From assembly GCA_937898535.1 (NCBI GenBank), contig CALDKP010000132.1, positions 1 to 6,558 on the forward strand: DNA of 6,558 nt, in the 5' to 3' direction. Of this stretch, positions 5,605-6,558 are shown piece after piece. The notes beneath the pieces are model-generated. The model did no database searches and was not told where the DNA came from. It saw only the letters and a program-made list of their open reading frames with translations. The first letter of the stretch is position 1; every line of letters begins with the position of its first letter. The DNA comes from an uncultured Sphingomonadales bacterium. GTDB taxonomy: Bacteria; Pseudomonadota; Alphaproteobacteria; Sphingomonadales; Sphingomonadaceae. Both the position numbers and the translations under genes were made by a program.

Positions 5605-6558
5605 TATAAGCGATTTCAAAATCGCCCCAACGGCGCCCGTTTATGCGCAGTGGGACATATACGTTACGCATGACCTTGTATGAGTGGCCGTCGCCTTCGT
5701 GGCGAAATGCGGCCATCATATAATCCTGCTCACTTGTTTTCGCGGGGATATCCACCGGGTCCTGAATGACGCGGCCGTTGCGGCAATATTTCGTGTCATG
5801 CGCGATATCGCCGGTTGGCGCTTGCGAGAGTTCTTTCAGCTGTACGGGCAAGAAGCCTTTAAGGCTGCTGCATACCACGGACTTTATTTCGTCGGGATTG
5901 CTGTCTTTGACGGCTTCAATAAAAGGCTGCCAATTTTGTTCCGCCCATGATGTCAGCTTGGATGTAAAGCGCGGCGGATTGCTGCCTTCGATGGGACGCA
6001 GATCGGTATCAAACAACGCCTCTAGCGTCAGCGTACCATCCGCGATTGCGGCCTCGGTCAATACTTTTACTTCTTCGGCCTTCTGGCGGGCAAGCTCGAC
6101 AAATTCGCTATCGCGCTTTGACAAACCGCTGTGCACAATATGGTCAAACATCTTGTTTGCCTGCATTTCCAGACCGCCGATCTGACTATGCGCGCGCACA
6201 ACAGCCGCAAACATTTCACCATTGGCGCCTTCGACGGCATCACGAACGTTTTGCGAATCGACCAGTCGACGGTGAATTTGTGCGGTGCTGTCTGCAATCT
6301 CACGGTTGTGATCGCCCACCTTGGCAACGACATCGCTCACGCCATAAATGAGTTCCTCAAGGCTCGAAAACTGCTCTTGCGCGGCGCCGCTTGTCGATAC
6401 ACCGTCCTCGATTTGCTCTACAAATTTCGCGGCTTCATGCGAAAGTGAGTTCACCGTCTCGGTTATTTCCACCGCAGCGCGCCGCGTATCATGCGCCAGC
6501 TTTTTGACTTCAGCTGCCACAACAGCGAACGTCTGCCCAGCGGCTCCCGCCTTTTCCG
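5597..6558 (-). CDS. methyl-accepting chemotaxis protein, C-terminal part, truncated by the window edge
   Basis: The minus-strand frame is open to the right edge, so the N-terminus is missing; the 319 residues here are the C-terminal part. The fragment starts EKAGAAGQTFAVVAAEVKKLA, the descending arm of the MCP signalling hairpin just after its tip, which normally binds CheA and CheW. A coiled coil follows (RAAVEITETVNSLSHEAAKFVEQIEDGV, then more helices). The last part, from roughly 160 residues into the fragment, is a further domain ending YKVMRNVYVPLRINGRRWGDFEIAYSV. This resembles the PAS/Cache-like domain found after the MCP domain in some soluble proteobacterial receptors, whose tails read like VPIYVNGRHWGNFRIGY. 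The receptor therefore probably has a sensor at its C-terminus as well as any at the missing N-terminus. A GTG at 6518-6520 is only the internal Val of AVVAAEV and not a start. It converges with the ATPase gene, 12 bases between stops. The MCP assignment is firm; the ligand is unknown. Confidence 0.9.
   Translation of the reverse strand, partial: EKAGAAGQTFAVVAAEVKKLAHDTRRAAVEITETVNSLSHEAAKFVEQIEDGVSTSGAAQEQFSSLEELIYGVSDVVAKVGDHNREIADSTAQIHRRLVDSQNVRDAVEGANGEMFAAVVRAHSQIGGLEMQANKMFDHIVHSGLSKRDSEFVELARQKAEEVKVLTEAAIADGTLTLEALFDTDLRPIEGSNPPRFTSKLTSWAEQNWQPFIEAVKDSNPDEIKSVVCSSLKGFLPVQLKELSQAPTGDIAHDTKYCRNGRVIQDPVDIPAKTSEQDYMMAAFRHEGDGHSYKVMRNVYVPLRINGRRWGDFEIAYSV

Noticed and set aside
6131..6448. 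Plus-strand open frames opposite the chemotaxis receptor
   Set aside because: They are antisense to a clear MCP coding frame and have no recognisable domains or ribosome binding sites.

Overview
The window looks like chromosomal core sequence from an alphaproteobacterium, most likely a member of the Sphingomonadales with moderate GC. The basis is the dnaG-rpoD order without rpsU, the acidic-linker form of RpoD, the style of the AAA+ ATPase, and a receptor with a sensor-like domain after its MCP domain. The lineage call is inferred from protein sequence character and not from a search.

Layout, left to right. Positions 1-1690 hold the 3' part of dnaG (DNA primase), cut by the window edge inside its zinc finger. 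After an 18-base gap comes rpoD (1709-3745, housekeeping sigma-70), probably in the same operon, with a TTG start preceded by a GGGGA ribosome binding site. A -35/-10 pair with a perfect TATAAT lies inside dnaG about 300 bases before rpoD and may give rpoD its own transcript. The block ends at a hairpin followed by a T run (3796-3818).

The 203 bases between rpoD and the next gene hold that terminator, a candidate promoter, and a GC-rich hairpin just before the ribosome binding site of the next gene. That gene (3949-4656) encodes a 235-residue protein I do not recognise. An 82-base AT-rich gap with three TTAAC elements leads to a complete MoxR-type AAA+ ATPase (4739-5584). It converges, with 12 bases between stop codons, on the C-terminal part of a methyl-accepting chemotaxis receptor on the minus strand (5597 to the window end). 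A perfect 6-bp stem covers the convergence point.

DnaG and RpoD link replication priming with transcription initiation, as in the classical macromolecular synthesis operon. The genes to the right are separate units with no evident shared pathway. I see no tRNA, rRNA, CRISPR array, insertion sequence, prophage gene or defence system. The most open questions are the unrecognised protein, the ATPase without its usual VWA partner next to it, and the internal dnaG promoter.
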